A DNA stretch of 64,000 nucleotides from Elysia crispata (GCA_033675545.1 JAWDGP010005301.1:625001-689000); one strand, 5' to 3'; shown: positions 36,537 through 49,324, counted from the stretch's first letter. Notes: generated from the letters alone by a model not told the origin. Numbers and translations: made by a program.

Positions 36537-38022
36537 TCTGCATTCTATTTCTTTAATGTAGGGCTAGCCTCTGTGGTGGGCTCGGTACTGATGCTATCAC
36601 ATCACAGGCGCTAAAAGTGACGCGGTTACAGGAGATAAAATAATGTCTTCGAACTTCCTGTAAACGATAGTTTTGTATCGGAGGAGACTCTCCCATGGTG
36701 TCAGTTTCGATGTTTGACACTGATAAGGTTTACTTTGATTCTATGTCTGCCCTAGAACGATTTCGAGGTAAATTCGGTACTTTCGAATTAATTTTCTATT
36801 CCCTCACCCATTAAAGTAGACAGGTAGGGAGATTCCTATCTCTCAGATCGGTGATCGTTAGAAAATCTTTGTTCGATAAACCTATATATGTCGGGAAGTT
36901 TTCAAAGCTTCTTATCTGGATTCGAGAGGCCGAACTGCGCGTACAGAGAGAAAGTTAAACGTTTGCCTGAACCTTTGACGTTTACATTTGAACAGCCATT
37001 GCCTTTGATATTGGAAGTGTATCGTTATTCAAAAATTGAATGTTGATCCTAAAGATTAATTCTAAGCCTTTGTGCATACTTAATGAGCATTTTTTGTTAG
37101 GCTTTTATAATGGATGTAAACTTAATCAAGGAAGAAATATAAGGAGAATAATGTCGGATTGAAGTTTTCATCTTGTAATACGACTAAGCCTACTTTATTC
37201 TGGAGATTTTCATTTTTAATATCGCAATCTTCTGTGCTACATATCGAGAACCGTATTAACGAGATGAGGAAAGAAATCTTGTAGAAAAAAGAGTTTTATG
37301 TTTCAACTCTAGAGATGTAGCGTTACACAGGCGGCACACAGCTAAGTCATATTGAGTTGATAGGACATGTACTGCTCAACTTATATATAGTATACATGCA
37401 TTTGTATGGGATTGCGTGTTTTACTCGGTGGTTTTGTAATTTTCTTTCAGCGGCAGTATGAGAGCGACTGCTTGGGTTTTGATTTTCGATTTTAATTTTA
37501 GTTCTTATTATTATTTTGGGATTTTAATTTCAGTTTTAATTTGGGATTTTAGTTCCTAATTTTGTTCCTGTTTAAGTTGAAGTGTTAGTTTTCTTTGGAT
37601 TTAGTTCGAGACTGGTTTTGTATATTTGTTTTGTCGACTGCAATAAAAGAAAGGATAAGAACTTACTTCAGTAAAGTTTTTATTTCCTGCACACTAACCT
37701 GACGTGTCTTACTACTAGCCACATTACTCATTAGTTTGTCATACCTAGTAGCTTACTTTGGAGTTCGCTAAGTTTACCATGAAAAGAAAACGACTTCTGG
37801 CGTTGTTGGACAACTCATACTTTCATACATACATAGAACATTTCATAGTTTATCACACTGAACCTGTAGATAGGAGAGAGACTTTATTAATTGGGGAGTG
37901 GGCATATATATATATAATAGCCCACAATGGACAATTTTGCAGATTGTTTATAATGTGTATAGTCTCTACTAATCACACGTTTTCCAAGGCAACACATACA
38001 TATAAATATATACACACACACA
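36537..38022. other. right flank of the array, mostly anonymous
   Basis: Unique sequence begins at 36537. Besides the possible exon at 36695, it holds T-rich wording of the form GATTTTAATTT (37478-37560). No domain recognised. Confidence 0.5.
36695..36767 (+). other. possible first coding exon (weak)
   Basis: An ATG after CTCTCCC opens a frame whose residues include VSMFDTDKVYFDSMSALERF, followed by a good donor (G|GTAAAT at 36768) in phase 1. It looks more protein-like than its surroundings, but I found no matching downstream exon and do not recognise the peptide. It sits 158 bases after the end of the tandem array. Confidence 0.2.
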
Positions 38023-38050
38023 CGTATATATAAATATATATATCTATATA

Positions 38051-38105
<55 letters not shown>
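38023..38105. repeat. (TA)n microsatellite
   Basis: TA run with a few C and A interruptions at the left. Confidence 0.95.
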
Positions 38106-38108
<3 letters not shown>

Positions 38109-41100
38109 TCAAGCGGAGAACAAGGGTTTCGTTTTTCATCCACTCTCTTTGGGTATGTGACTGTGAGGTGTGTTCAATTGTCATCCTAACCTTATACTGT
38201 TGCTTTTTGTTTCGGAGCCACTGGAAGTAGCAAATACTTTTTCTGTGCGGGCTCGATTAAAAGATTTCCCTTCTTTTCTTTAGGTTTGGTTTTGTTTTTA
38301 GAATACAACATTTCTCTGCTTTACAAAGGTTACAATCACAGAGGTGACTACCCCAATCTATGCCGTTTAGGGAAACCACCCACCAAAATCAGAGAATTTG
38401 GAGCAAAATCAGGGACAAAGTGCAATTATGCAAATTTAAAAAAAAATGACATCTGTTTTTGCTAATTTCACCTTAAGCACTGATAAAATCAAGCATAAAG
38501 CTGTTGGAAACAAATAAGCTAGACTAAAGTATAAAAGGAATAATACCAGGGATGAGAACTGGACACAATTTTTTACTGAACTTTTTAAAATCGATCAGTG
38601 CTAGCAGCCTAATTCTCTCTCTCTACACTCCCCCCCCCCCCCGCCCCCCTTTTTCCCTAGATTTAAACAAAATTGGATTGTCCAAAGAGCCATGATTGTG
38701 GAGCATTTTTTCTTTCTGATTTCGCTCCTTTATTTTTGTGCTCAGACTAAGTAAGAGTTTGAATGACCTGTTTTAGCTCATCTACAACCCTTTCTCTTTC
38801 CCCCAAATGTTAGTTGTTACTGTTTTCTGTACATGTATTTTATTGGCTCAACTGAGGCGCCATAAAAGCTTACTCATTAGAGTATACATAAAGTCCTATA
38901 TTCTGACTTAAATATTGAGTGCTGCTTTCCTTATCTTTTCTTTTAAAAAGACATTTGATGCTAAATATGATAAATATCGATTAGGTCTAGAACGTCTAAC
39001 TAGGCCCCGCCTGGCCGTGTAAAAATGAAAATAACAATCAAACATTTAGATATAGACTTATAATAAATTACCTTGGAATGAAAATCACCTTTTTTCTGAG
39101 CAAAAAGAAAAAAAAAGTAGTAAAAAATGAAAACCACGTACAAGATCTAGATCTATAATAATAGTCTCATGTCATACCCGGTTTTGATTACCTATCTAGA
39201 TCTAGATCTAGCTCTACCGGTATTTAGGATTTCCCATTCGATCTTAAATTCAACTTACAGTTTTATTTGTAGGTGGGGCGGAGCACCTTGTTGAGGAACT
39301 GACCTCACATTTACTTAGTTTCACTGGGTTGTGTAACAACCTACAGTGGTCTATGATCTCTATGGCCTCGGGGCTTTGATCTCACCTTGTCTGTGGGCCA
39401 GCGTATGACTTACTTATATAATTTACTTTCTTATAATTTAACTACGTTTGGTTCGCCACCATCTTAGAGATATTAATTCATTGTCTTCGTTCTTTTATGT
39501 CGTAGATACTTTTTCTTTATGTTTTATGGTCATAAAAATGATACAACGGTGTTTATGTTTATTTTCATTTTAAGGAAGATTCTATTGAGTCTATTGAGCC
39601 ATTTGAGTCTATTGATTCGACTCCTGGTTGGGGTCTTTATAGACTTTCTTTGTTCTTTATAGTTCTAATTTCAAACTTCTAGATTCTGGTGTTGTTCTGC
39701 TTTTCAAATTCTAATTCTAGGTTGGTTCTAGTTTTAATTCCTAGTTTGGATTTTAATAATCTGGTTTTATATTAGTTTACGTGCAGTGGTGTAATATTAT
39801 GTTAAATTCTGCTTACACATGTGTAGTTCGGTGTTTAGTTGTCATGCGTTTAATTATTGGGTCGTTATATTGAGTGAGTATTTATATTTTGTGGGTTTGA
39901 GATTTATTTGAAGTTTTTAGTTCTTTTCGTTCCCTTATTTTTTTCATTGCACTGTTACAATTATTTCAACCTAATAAATCTCCAGAACAGACTATTTCAA
40001 ACGTACCTGTGTGCCTTATTCGAGTTATGTTTTAATCACAGCAGTTCATTAGTTTGTTTGTTTGTTAGTTTGTGTGTTTTGTGTAGCTTTGCAGTTTTTA
40101 TCTTTATCTTTTGAGAGACATAGAGTCCACCAGCCAACACATAGAAAAGTCTAGAATTAAAAATCACCAAAACTACTCGAGGGGCGGAGACTGATTTCCC
40201 GCCACTAAACACAGGCTACTAAAAAATTCTAGGGATGCGCTTACTCCACCCCCAAGCTGTCTTTATACACCTACTGCCATTGCTCCAAGTAAAACGGCTA
40301 TACCGGGTACCCGCCTTCCTATATCAATGTAGAAAGAATGTGGAACCTTTAACATTTGTAAAGGAACGATGAAAAGTTTCCAGTCTCTTGTAAATAATCT
40401 TGTAAATAAGTTTGGATAAAACAGTAAGGGTTATGTTATAAATCATGCCATTCTGATAGAGAGGTTTCCATCTCCAAAATTAAATACGGAAAAAAACGAT
40501 CAAAACTTTGTAGGAAATGTAAACAAAAAAAAACCAAGATAAAACAAAAGAATTTAAAATATTACACATACTGATGAAAAGATGGAAATAAAACTTAGAT
40601 AAATTTGGTTTACAGTGATAGTTAAAAAGAAAACTAAATTCGATTAGTCTGGGGGGGGGGGGGGACTGAGTTATTTTGCAACAAGAGGAAAGAGAAACGA
40701 ACACTTACTTTGTTTACGAAGATAAAAGAAGAACTTACCACTTTACTGGGATTATAACTCCACGCGTAATAAAATTATGGCCCTTCAAAAGGATCGAAGA
40801 ATGGGTAGGTAGAGTTACTACCAGAAACTTCATATTCTATAACTGTGTAATCCTGTCCTGCCACAAGAAGGCCACGACCACAATGGAAAGATGATTCAAA
40901 CTTGGTAACAGTTATAGTTTGAGCTGAGGGGAAAATGAAGCAGACAAAAGTCAACCGAAGAATTTGATAAGATCACGACAATTTTAGTTTTAAATGAAAT
41001 ATAAAGAAGACTTTCTCTTAAATACCACTGTCATTTCTGCAGTATTAATATTCAGCCAACGATATAAAAACCTAAATGGACACTTTTATTGTTTGGCCAT

Positions 41101-41736
41101 TCACATTGAGCTCGATTATGTTCCCCCTTTCTTAAAAAGTCACAAGAGGCCATATCTCATCTTCGTTACTTGACACTACTGAGGCATATGCTTTGGTTTA
41201 ATTTCCATTCTGTTTCCATGAAATTAGTGTTTATGGTTAAAAAGCATGCACATGTAAAGTGAACCTGATAAGGGTAAAAACGTTAATGTGGATTCAAATG
41301 AAACATTTAATTTAAAAGAGGGAAATAAAATTATATAAAATATACATAACTGTAATCATATTAATCAGATTCTGTTTAATCTTTACTTGCCATTAAATAT
41401 TTCATACTTTCACGTTTTCATTATTAGTTTCTGAGGGGGAGATGTTTGCTATTGATCGGTAGTGTTTGACACTTAAATTTGCATGTCAACTACTTATGTT
41501 ATGGTCACTCGCTAATCTTAGCTTCATTATTAAAGTTAACATGAAGAATAAAATAGTTACTACTGTTAGTAAATGGAGAAGTGATGGAGAACTGTTGCTA
41601 TAATTGTTTTAGTATTTTCAAAAAACATTGCTGTTTTAATCCAGTTCCCTTAACTGATCTTGACTTTTTCTTGATTCTTGAAGGCAAGAGGAAGCCTCAA
41701 GGTAAGCTTTTAATAAACAAAAATATCCTCTGCCTT
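38106..41736. other. intergenic, nothing coding recognised
   Basis: Holds a C-run (38630-38648), TCTAGATCTAGATCTAG at about 39195-39211, TTCTAATT-type T-rich wording (39650-39780) and a G-run (40651-40664). Short open frames have no family resemblance. Confidence 0.5.
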
Positions 41737-42332
41737 TATGATTGTCCATCATTTGTTCTCTCTATCTATCAATGGAATATGATTGTCCATCATTAAATTG
41801 TTCTCTCTGTCTATCAATCTAATATAATTGTCCATCATTGGTTCTCTCTGTCTATCAATGTAAAATGGTTGTCCATCATTGGTTCTCTCTGTCTATCAAT
41901 GTAATATGGTTGTCCATCATTTGTTCTCTCTATCTATCAATGGAATATGATTGTCCATCATTAAATTGTTCTCTCTGTCTATCAATCTAATATGATTGTC
42001 CATCATTGGTTCTCTCTGTCTATCAATGTAAAATGGTTGTCCATCATTTGTTCTCTCTGTCTATCAATGTAATATGGTTGTCCATCATTTGTTCTCTCTG
42101 TTTATCAATGTAATATGATTGTCCATCATTTGTTCTCTCTGTCTATCAATGTAATATGATTATCCATCATTTGTTCTCTCTATCTTTCAATGTGATATCA
42201 GTGTAATATGATTGTCCATCATTTGTTCTCTCTATCTATCAATCTAATATCATCAATGTAATACGATTGTCCATCATTTGTTCTCTCTGTCTATCAATGT
42301 AATATGATTGTCCATCATTTGTTCTCTCTGTC
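41737..42332. repeat. 41-42 bp minisatellite, about 14 units, with higher-order structure
   Basis: The core TTGTCCATCATTTGTTCTCT recurs 14 times with the tail CTGTCTATCAATGTAATATG. Variant units (ATTAAATTG; TATCTATCAATGGAAT) recur in the same order at 41763 and 41931, 168 bases apart, so a four-unit block was itself duplicated. Confidence 0.95.
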
Positions 42333-44723
42333 TTCTCTTCCGTTGTCTTCCTTCTGTTTGTTGTTGCTGGATATGACTGTGCCTTTTCTATCATATCCCA
42401 TCATGAGTGGTATTCATTTTTTTATTCCTTTAGTTTCTCTACGAATTCGCTTTAAGTTGTAGCTGGGTTGTTTCACGATTAAGTCTAAAGCTCGATGCAT
42501 GCTTGCTATATCTGATTGCAGAGGTGCCTATGGTTCCGGAAAATCCGGGAAACTCCCGGATTTGTTGTTGTATCCCGGAAATCCGGATTTGCCCACAAAA
42601 TCCCGGATTTTTTTATTTTGTTTCAGCATTTAGACTGACCCAAAGTAAGCAATTATAATCGGTTGTTTTCGTTTTTGTTTCGGGATTGTTAGCGTGATCC
42701 AACAAGCCTACAAAAAAAAAATAAAAAAGTGAAAATATAATTCTACGAAAAGAACGATAGTTTTCTGTCATCGAGTATCAACCTGTGCGAAGGTATAAAA
42801 CTGGGCGATACACATTATATTCTTTATTATTTATATTTTCAATTTCAATATCGAGATTTGTATTATAGTTGAAACTATCGGCGATATCAGTCCCATCGAG
42901 TTGTTCTATTTGTTTGACCGAAAAACATCGTTCTCTCCATCTTCACACCCAGACCTCGCCGTTATGTCCAACAAAGAATCATTCTGATTTCTTCATCTGA
43001 CAATAGTTAATGCGTCTAGGCAGTTTGTCAAGATACATTTTAAATCTTGTCGAGTATTAACCCTCATCCTGCTAACGCGGTTACCCACAGATAGGGCCGA
43101 AAACTGTACCGTTGCCACGGCCACTAAGCTTCTGGACTGGGCAAGTGGCAGAGAGGATTACCTTTGTTTGTACTGAGCGTATTGCAGTTCACAACAAAGA
43201 GTCTAGATAGACTTTTGTTAACAAAACAGAATTACATTTTTTTTCAAACGTGACAACTTTATTTAAATATGTTTCACGGTTCTAAGAGTTGAAGAAAGGA
43301 CGAGTTACAGTCATAGGCTTGGAGAAAAATAAGTTTTCAAAGAGAGGTTCATTGGATACGATAGTTTTAGTTAACAATAGTCAACAATTCCTTTGATGAA
43401 AGCTTGGATTTCCACTGAAAGTAAAACACATACCTAATTCATTTAGTGTGTGTGTGTGTAAGAGGGAGGAGGGTGGCGGGGATGAAAACTAAGCTAGAAA
43501 AGATTATAAGTCATTTAGAACCAGCAAACCTTTGAGTCTAGTTCGGTCTTCCATCTAAACTAAAGCCACAAGAGTCAGTGCGCGGTCCTATTGTTCAAAG
43601 AAACTACATGTATGTTACTATACAGATAGATGTACAACTAAATACGAGTACGATGTAGTTCTATTATAACTAAGCATAGAGAGTGGGGTGGGGTGGTAGA
43701 TGAGACAATAAAGGAGAGAAAGGAGACAATCAGACCAAGCAGCAAGGTCCGCCGTCGATGCTTATCAGGCGCTCCCACAATCATTGTCTCTTACAACTTG
43801 TGAGACATCATGTAAAAAAACTCGCTGAACAATCTGTTCGCCAGCCTATACTTTCCTGCCATTGGACACATAGTGACAGCTGGCAGAATATCAAACTCAC
43901 CAACAACAAAGGCAAAGGCTTTATGCGCTGCACACACACACCACGCACTCAACCCATTCCTTTCGTGACACCTCAGTAAACTCCTCCCTTTCTTACTCGG
44001 CTTTACAGTGACAAGAGGCTGTGGTGCGATTGACCGGTAACAAGATTCGTTTGGTCTAATGCTATTACAAAAATTGGCCAATCACGTTACGTTATAATTA
44101 ACACTGTAGGTACCACAAACTGTCCGCCTAGGGCTGTTAACAGCGACAGCAGTACGTTGAAAATCCGAAAATCTCGGATTTTTGTCTCTCTCCTGCGTTT
44201 CTATCACTCAACACAGATCAATAAAAATTATATCAACCTGTTCTTTGTTTTTTTCTCTTTATTGCATATCAAATATAACAGTTACTTAAGAATAGCATTT
44301 AATCTATTCATCGGTAAAAACCATGGGCACCCGTAGATTTAACTATCGCGGCCTGCAAAAATCCGATCTTCTTTTTCAACTAATGTTTATAATCATTTTA
44401 CTACGGCTCGGCCCACAATGCATCGATTTGGAAACAGTGTTGACCAGTTAAAAATAAAGACTCTTATCTTTCGTTTCGTGTCCTCCGCCCATTTTTAGGC
44501 ATGGTGAAATGCACAGAAATCTCGAGGGAAAGAAAAAGAATTGAAAATTTTGCACCCTGATCGTCTTTAAGAAATCGGCGTTTGGTATGGTTGAAAACCT
44601 CATCCAATTTTCTTTCATCCTGGAAAGTTTGATTTATTACCAACCTTCGTGCCCCGAGCAATCTTAATTTAAAAACACCCTGTAAGACGGCATCAAACCG
44701 AACGCCCAGCGAACGATAAAAAA
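42333..44723. other. intergenic / 5' flank of the gene at 44724
   Basis: Contains the CCCGGATTT palindrome cluster, a short (GT)n (43447-43460), and a moderately G+C-rich part at 43740-44060 with overlapping open frames on both strands that match nothing I know. The part just before 44724 is a plausible promoter region, but no TATA box or initiator is convincing. Confidence 0.4.
42536..42612. repeat. cluster of CCCGGATTT palindromes
   Basis: AAATCCGGGA and TCCCGGATTT (42541-42563) form a perfect 10 bp stem with an AAC loop. They are followed by TCCCGGAAATCCGGATTT, containing the 12 bp palindrome AAATCCGGATTT, and by another TCCCGGATTT at 42601. Confidence 0.9.
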
Positions 44724-44838
44724 ATGGAGGGTGAGCCGGCCCATGGCCCAACTGCCGACGCTACAGCGGCAGAAGTCGCCCAAACCAGCGACTTCTCATG
44801 GAAAATAAAGACTTATTCATTAATCCAACAACAGATAG
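44724..44838 (+). CDS. unknown gene, exon 1
   Basis: 38 codons plus one base; donor G|GTAAGT at 44839. It ends in a likely helix (FSWKIKTYSLIQQQI). Confidence 0.6.
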
Positions 44839-45324
44839 GTAAGTATTTCTCAACAATATTCCAGTATAATATCGTACATTACTTTGTACTTGTAGTCTCT
44901 GGATCTAGATTAGTCATTCAGCTTTCGACTAGATTTGAAAGATACTGTGCAGGCTTGAGTCACATCGTAAACTTCAGACCCGGATTTAATTTTTTTTAAA
45001 GCATTTCAGTCACTGCGAAGTATCAAATCACGTAATATATACCTTTTTTGAACTATTGTTACGGTAATAGTTTGTGGAAGCAAGGAAAACATAGTTTTTG
45101 AGGCTTCAAAGTAAGGCACAAGTGTGATTCTATAAATAGTAACAAACTGGTCGTTAAATCGAATTTTGACCAGCTAGCGTATGTGTGACGTATAAGGTCA
45201 AGGTTAGATAACCGTGTACGTTGTTTTCATTGAAGGATAGTTTTTGTAAATAGCAATTTCGTTTGTATAGGACTTCTACTTAGTTTCTTTTACTTTTTAC
45301 TTGGAAACAGGCGTTTAAATTGCA

Positions 45325-45409
<85 letters not shown>

Positions 45410-45423
45410 CATTATTATTATTA

Positions 45424-45476
<53 letters not shown>

Positions 45477-46009
45477 TGCAGGAATTGAATTACATGTCTT
45501 TTTTTTAAGAGGGACTAGATAAGTCTACATGCATCTAGGGCTTTGACATAGGAATGTTATAATAATTTTTTTTTGGGTTTGCTAGTCTGGGCTTCCAAAA
45601 TAAAAATAAAAATTGTTTCCTACCTACAACATTGCAGAGGACTCTATTTACCAAGAGATGAGGTGCCACTTCTTCATGACGGGAAAGGGACGTCGCCCAA
45701 AGCTGCCGAATATCAACCTTACCAACCAGCTGCTTCTTCAGCTGTATTGCTTAAAGGGAGAAAAAGGTGCAATCTGGATGGAGGTAATTTTTCTTGTCTT
45801 TGTCATGTGTTTTAGATTTAAATAGAAGTGAATTTGATAAATTATTTCATGTCTATTACACTACATGTATTTTAGCGCAGATCCTCTGCTCAATACGGTA
45901 AGCTTGCATAACAACGGATACCATTTTTTTACAGGTCTATAATACTGCCAATTTTTATGGGCTGTCAGCACATCCATGCCAATCCATTTACACTCAACTT
46001 TTGGTGTAA
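44724..46009 (+). CDS. small three-exon gene, product not recognised
   Basis: Three exons join in phase: 44724-44838, 45638-45783, 45935-46009, giving 111 residues and TAA. The start ATG follows an A-run and is followed by GAGGGTG (good context). Borders are GTAAGT/TTGCAG and GTAATT/TTTTACAG. The protein begins MEGEPAHGPTAD, an Ala/Thr-rich head, followed by a compact part (FSWKIKTYSLIQQQI; MRCHFFMTGKGRRPK; LTNQLLLQLYCLKGEKGAIW) that looks like a conserved globular or adaptor segment. I see no signal peptide, membrane span or catalytic motif. The in-frame stop lies only 12 bases before a MITE fragment, so the true 3' part may have been displaced or may continue by a GT at 46004 to an exon I cannot find. 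Real gene likely; length and function uncertain. Confidence 0.6.
44839..45637 (+). other. intron of the unknown gene, containing (TTA)n
   Basis: 799 bases with a GT/AG frame; the microsatellite occupies 45327-45473. Confidence 0.55.
45327..45473. repeat. (TTA)n microsatellite
   Basis: About 49 TTA units with two ATC interruptions. Poly-Tyr and poly-Leu frames are artefacts. Confidence 0.97.
45638..45783 (+). CDS. unknown gene, exon 2
   Basis: Acceptor ACATTGCAG ends at 45637; donor GAG|GTAATT at 45784; phase 1 in, phase 0 out. Encodes the most conserved-looking part, with a basic GKGRRPK patch and LTNQLLLQLYCLKG. Phase and borders fit exon 1 exactly. Confidence 0.62.
45935..46009 (+). CDS. 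unknown gene, exon 3 (3' end uncertain)
   Basis: Acceptor TTTTTTTACAG ends at 45934. Frame open for 24 codons (VYNTANFYGLSAHP...) to TAA at 46007-46009. Confidence 0.45.
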   Translation, partial: VYNTANFYGLSAHPCQSIYTQLLV

Positions 46010-46020
46010 TGATAAGTTGA

Positions 46021-46141
46021 GAATATCATGCAAGAATGAACAAAATCTCAGCCTTGCGAAAATAATTAGGTCAATGGGTCCTGCAAATACCACTTGGCCT
46101 AGTTTTGGATCAACAAAAGATACAAAGGTTTGTTGCCTCGT
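46021..46141 (-). mobile_element. MITE fragment related to the element at 49481
   Basis: The reverse complement of this stretch matches the left end of the 49481-50191 element, from AGACGAGGCAACAAAC through the wording around CGCAAGAATGAACA, over about 120 bases. Only one end is present. Confidence 0.85.
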
Positions 46142-46195
46142 CTTTTTCTATTTTTAGACTAAAAACAGATCATACTTTGATGCATCAACACTTAG

Positions 46196-46284
<89 letters not shown>
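46196..46284. repeat. (CT)n microsatellite
   Basis: About 44 CT units followed by CT-rich sequence to 46316. Confidence 0.97.
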
Positions 46285-46288
<4 letters not shown>

Positions 46289-46316
46289 CTGTCTCTCTCT
46301 CTCCTCCCTCCCTTCT

Positions 46317-47425
46317 CTGTGTAACTCGTTCATGTCTATTCATATATGCTCCTCTCAACATCTTCAGTGATAATCTGACGGAGATCTTCAACCTCTTCTT
46401 CATTTTGAGAAGATCACCAGCCCCAGACTAAACAACTTGAGACAATGTGCTTTTGAGAGGAAATCCTTACCATCTACTGAGTTTTGAAGGGTGACGTGAT
46501 TAGAATCAATGTGACCATCAGCCTAGTTAAGGGATTTTGCCCTTGATGTGTAAGTTGATTTTCTTTTCTCAAGAATTTTTAAACTAGTTCAAATTCATGT
46601 GATCATTACTTTTGATACCATAGCAATAAGATAAGTTGTAAAGGTAAAAATGAATTGGTATAGACATGCTGCTTGACCTTTCCTTTTCAAACACAGCGTT
46701 ATACCAGGCTTCTGTCATAGTCTTTAAGGAAAGCAGTTGCTGCTCTAAAGAAAAGTACTTAGATTTAACAAAGAAGCAAAATCAGCTGTTATATATGTTT
46801 GATGTGGTGAAAAAAGAAATGCTTTTGTAAGTTTATTGTCAAATATTACAATAAGCTATTGAGGTCCTTCTATAGTCCAAAAGATATTTACAGTTTAGTG
46901 CAGTTATTTATTTCTGAACCAGCTATGATATTTTAATTTGTTGTTAGAACGATTTTTGTATTTCCAAAGTAAATGGCTGAAGTCTCAGAATCTTGTAGTG
47001 ATTAGCTTAGCCAAATCAGACATGGCCAATAATTGATGGCTTTCTCTAGTTTGATCTAATACTCTTAATTCTCTTTTTTTTGCTTGTGACAAGATCATTG
47101 AAATCCAGGTTTAATTATTTTTGTATCACAATTACAATGGGAATAAGGCTGGTAGACTTTGAACATTCCAGCTTTGAAAATGTTATAGAACAGAGTGTGA
47201 TGTTATATTTGCAATCTGTGCTGTATTTATGGCAGTGGTTGACTATACATAATTTTATTTAGAGCAGCGCCCAACATATGTGGTATCCATCTACGTTCAA
47301 ACAACAAAGACAATATATGTTTATATTGCTTGCAACTACGTTTATTAGATACACCTTTTTTTGTTCTGTTTTTTTTTTTGTAACAACACGGCAATCCTTA
47401 GAAGATTTATGGAAAATTCTCTATA
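46317..47425. other. intergenic, nothing recognised
   Basis: A+T-rich without repeat family or supported exon. Confidence 0.5.
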
Positions 47426-48347
47426 TATCAATGAATTAGGTGTCTTGCTCTTTAGATTAGGCAATCATGACCTTCTGCGCATCTCTATCCCTTGATGCTG
47501 TTAGTGCATCTGTCACTCATTTTACATTTAGCCACTTTTTTAGTCCATGCTATATCTTCTCTCGCTTCTTTCCCCTGCTGCCTTTTCCTTTAAAATCAAT
47601 CCAGTTGTTTCAAGAAGTTCCAGTTTTTTTTTCTCATTACATGGCCAAAAAAAAAGACTGCTTGTAGTTTACATATGGTATTTATGAGCAATGATGTGCC
47701 AGCTCCTCGTAGCACAGTTCAGTTTGATTTCTTTGAAGTCCATGAATAAGATTCATAGCATTCTCCTTAGGAACCACATTTCTGTTTCCTCCAGTTAATT
47801 TTGTAGTTGTTTTTTAAATTGTACAAGCCTAACATCCATACATAAGGATGGGTTCAATAAAACACTCCAGTGCTCTTCTTCTCATGTAAATGAGATGTAT
47901 TCATTTTTTAGTTATGATTTTAGTCAATGAAAACTCATTTTCAACTTGCACGGTTCCTCATCGATTTCACAGTTGTTGTGTCCATCTATTAACGTTAAAG
48001 TGCCCAAGTATTTGCATTGATTCCTGAACTTGGCTACTAAAGAATTGATCTGTGCACACTCATTGTTTCGATTGACGACCATTGCTTCTGTATTTTTGCT
48101 CTTTAATCCATATCCTTTCCTTCTGCTTTCTTCTTTAGTGATGTCTTATAATTGTGGCAAGTCTTCTTTATTTTCTGCAATTAATAGAGCATCATCAGCG
48201 TATCTCATGTTGCTTACTTTGTGCCCTCCTATTTTAATTCCTGGGTATCCTTCTATGCTTCTCAAATCATTTCACTGTAAAGAGAGAAAAGGTCTGGAGC
48301 AAGCACACATCCTTGTCAGACACCACACTTTTTTTTTTTAATGATCT
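47426..48347 (-). mobile_element. fossil non-LTR retrotransposon, C-terminal part of ORF2
   Basis: On the minus strand, in broken frames, the segment shows RT motifs of endonuclease-reverse-transcriptase LINEs: VRQGCVLAP-like wording near 48330, the catalytic RYADDALLIAENKEDL (near 48190), KYLGTLTLIDGH, ALECFIEPILMYGC, and the usual C-terminal end with DAQKVMIA near 47470. Many stops and frame shifts. The LINE 3' end is at about 47426. The 5' part (endonuclease) is absent, as expected of a 5'-truncated insertion. Clade not resolved. Confidence 0.85.
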
Positions 48348-48616
48348 GATGTACCCATAACTCACATTGTTGCTGTCTGATATCATTTCATGTTTTGTTT
48401 TTTAATTGGTCTTGCCCAAGGACCTCTCACAGACTAGCAGAGGGAAGGATACCCTCGTTTCTCTCTCTCAGAGTTGGCTCTGATCTGCCGCCCTATATAA
48501 GTCATGCTTTTTTACCTCTAATTTGAGCAAATATTATAAATTTGATTTAATCTTAAAGTATTCTGAGGCTTACACTTTTTATAAACATACATTTAATTTT
48601 TACACTGCTTGCTGAA

Positions 48617-48652
<36 letters not shown>

Positions 48653-49260
48653 TTTTAGTAAAGCTAATTTAATATTGAGCTATTAGAATGTGATCTTCAG
48701 CTCAACACTGTATGATGCAACTGTCTAAACCTCGCCTCCATTCTCACTCTTTCTTTTCTCTCCCATTTCTGTCGTTCTGTCTTATCCTGGGCTGAGACTA
48801 TGAGGATTTTCTCCTTTTCCCTTGTCCTATATCCTATATCATTTTTTTCCCATATTAAATCTTCATTTCTGTTTTTCACTTCATATTAAGACATTAACTC
48901 TAAACTCTTATTAGAGCTGGCTAACCAGAGTCAAACCTTTTTTTTTCTATTTCTCCCAACTCTTGAGGCTTTTATGTGAGGGATATGTGGATCCAAGGGT
49001 GCAACTAGCCGAATTTGGAAAGGAGGACCTCGGGGTAGTAACAATAATTCTAATCCAGGTTAATTCGAGTCACTTGTGGGATTGACTGACAGTGACAAAA
49101 ATAGATTTATATGAAAGAATATATTTGTGAACTTCTCTTCCTATATTTTTAGTTAAATAACTTTGTACAGTGCTATCTTTATTTACTTACGTGTATCTTT
49201 ATGTAAGTCGCCATGTAGCGATGTATTTTCTGTTTTACTTCAAATTTCAAAGAGGGTTAG

Positions 49261-49262
<2 letters not shown>
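48348..49262. other. intergenic with a long T-run
   Basis: T-run at 48621-48649. A G+C-richer patch at 48412-48505 may be part of an unrecognised short repeat. No coding signal. Confidence 0.5.

Positions 49263-49324
<62 letters not shown>
49263..49324. repeat. (GA)n microsatellite
   Basis: About 30 GA units, followed by a short (AT)n at 49341-49358. Confidence 0.96.

Noticed and set aside
43758..44081. Overlapping open frames on both strands (73 and 96 codons)
   Set aside because: No homology that I recognise and both could arise from the locally higher G+C content.
44464..44751. 95-codon minus-strand open frame overlapping the first exon of the small gene
   Set aside because: The plus-strand exon has matching splice phase with two further exons; the minus frame has no such support.
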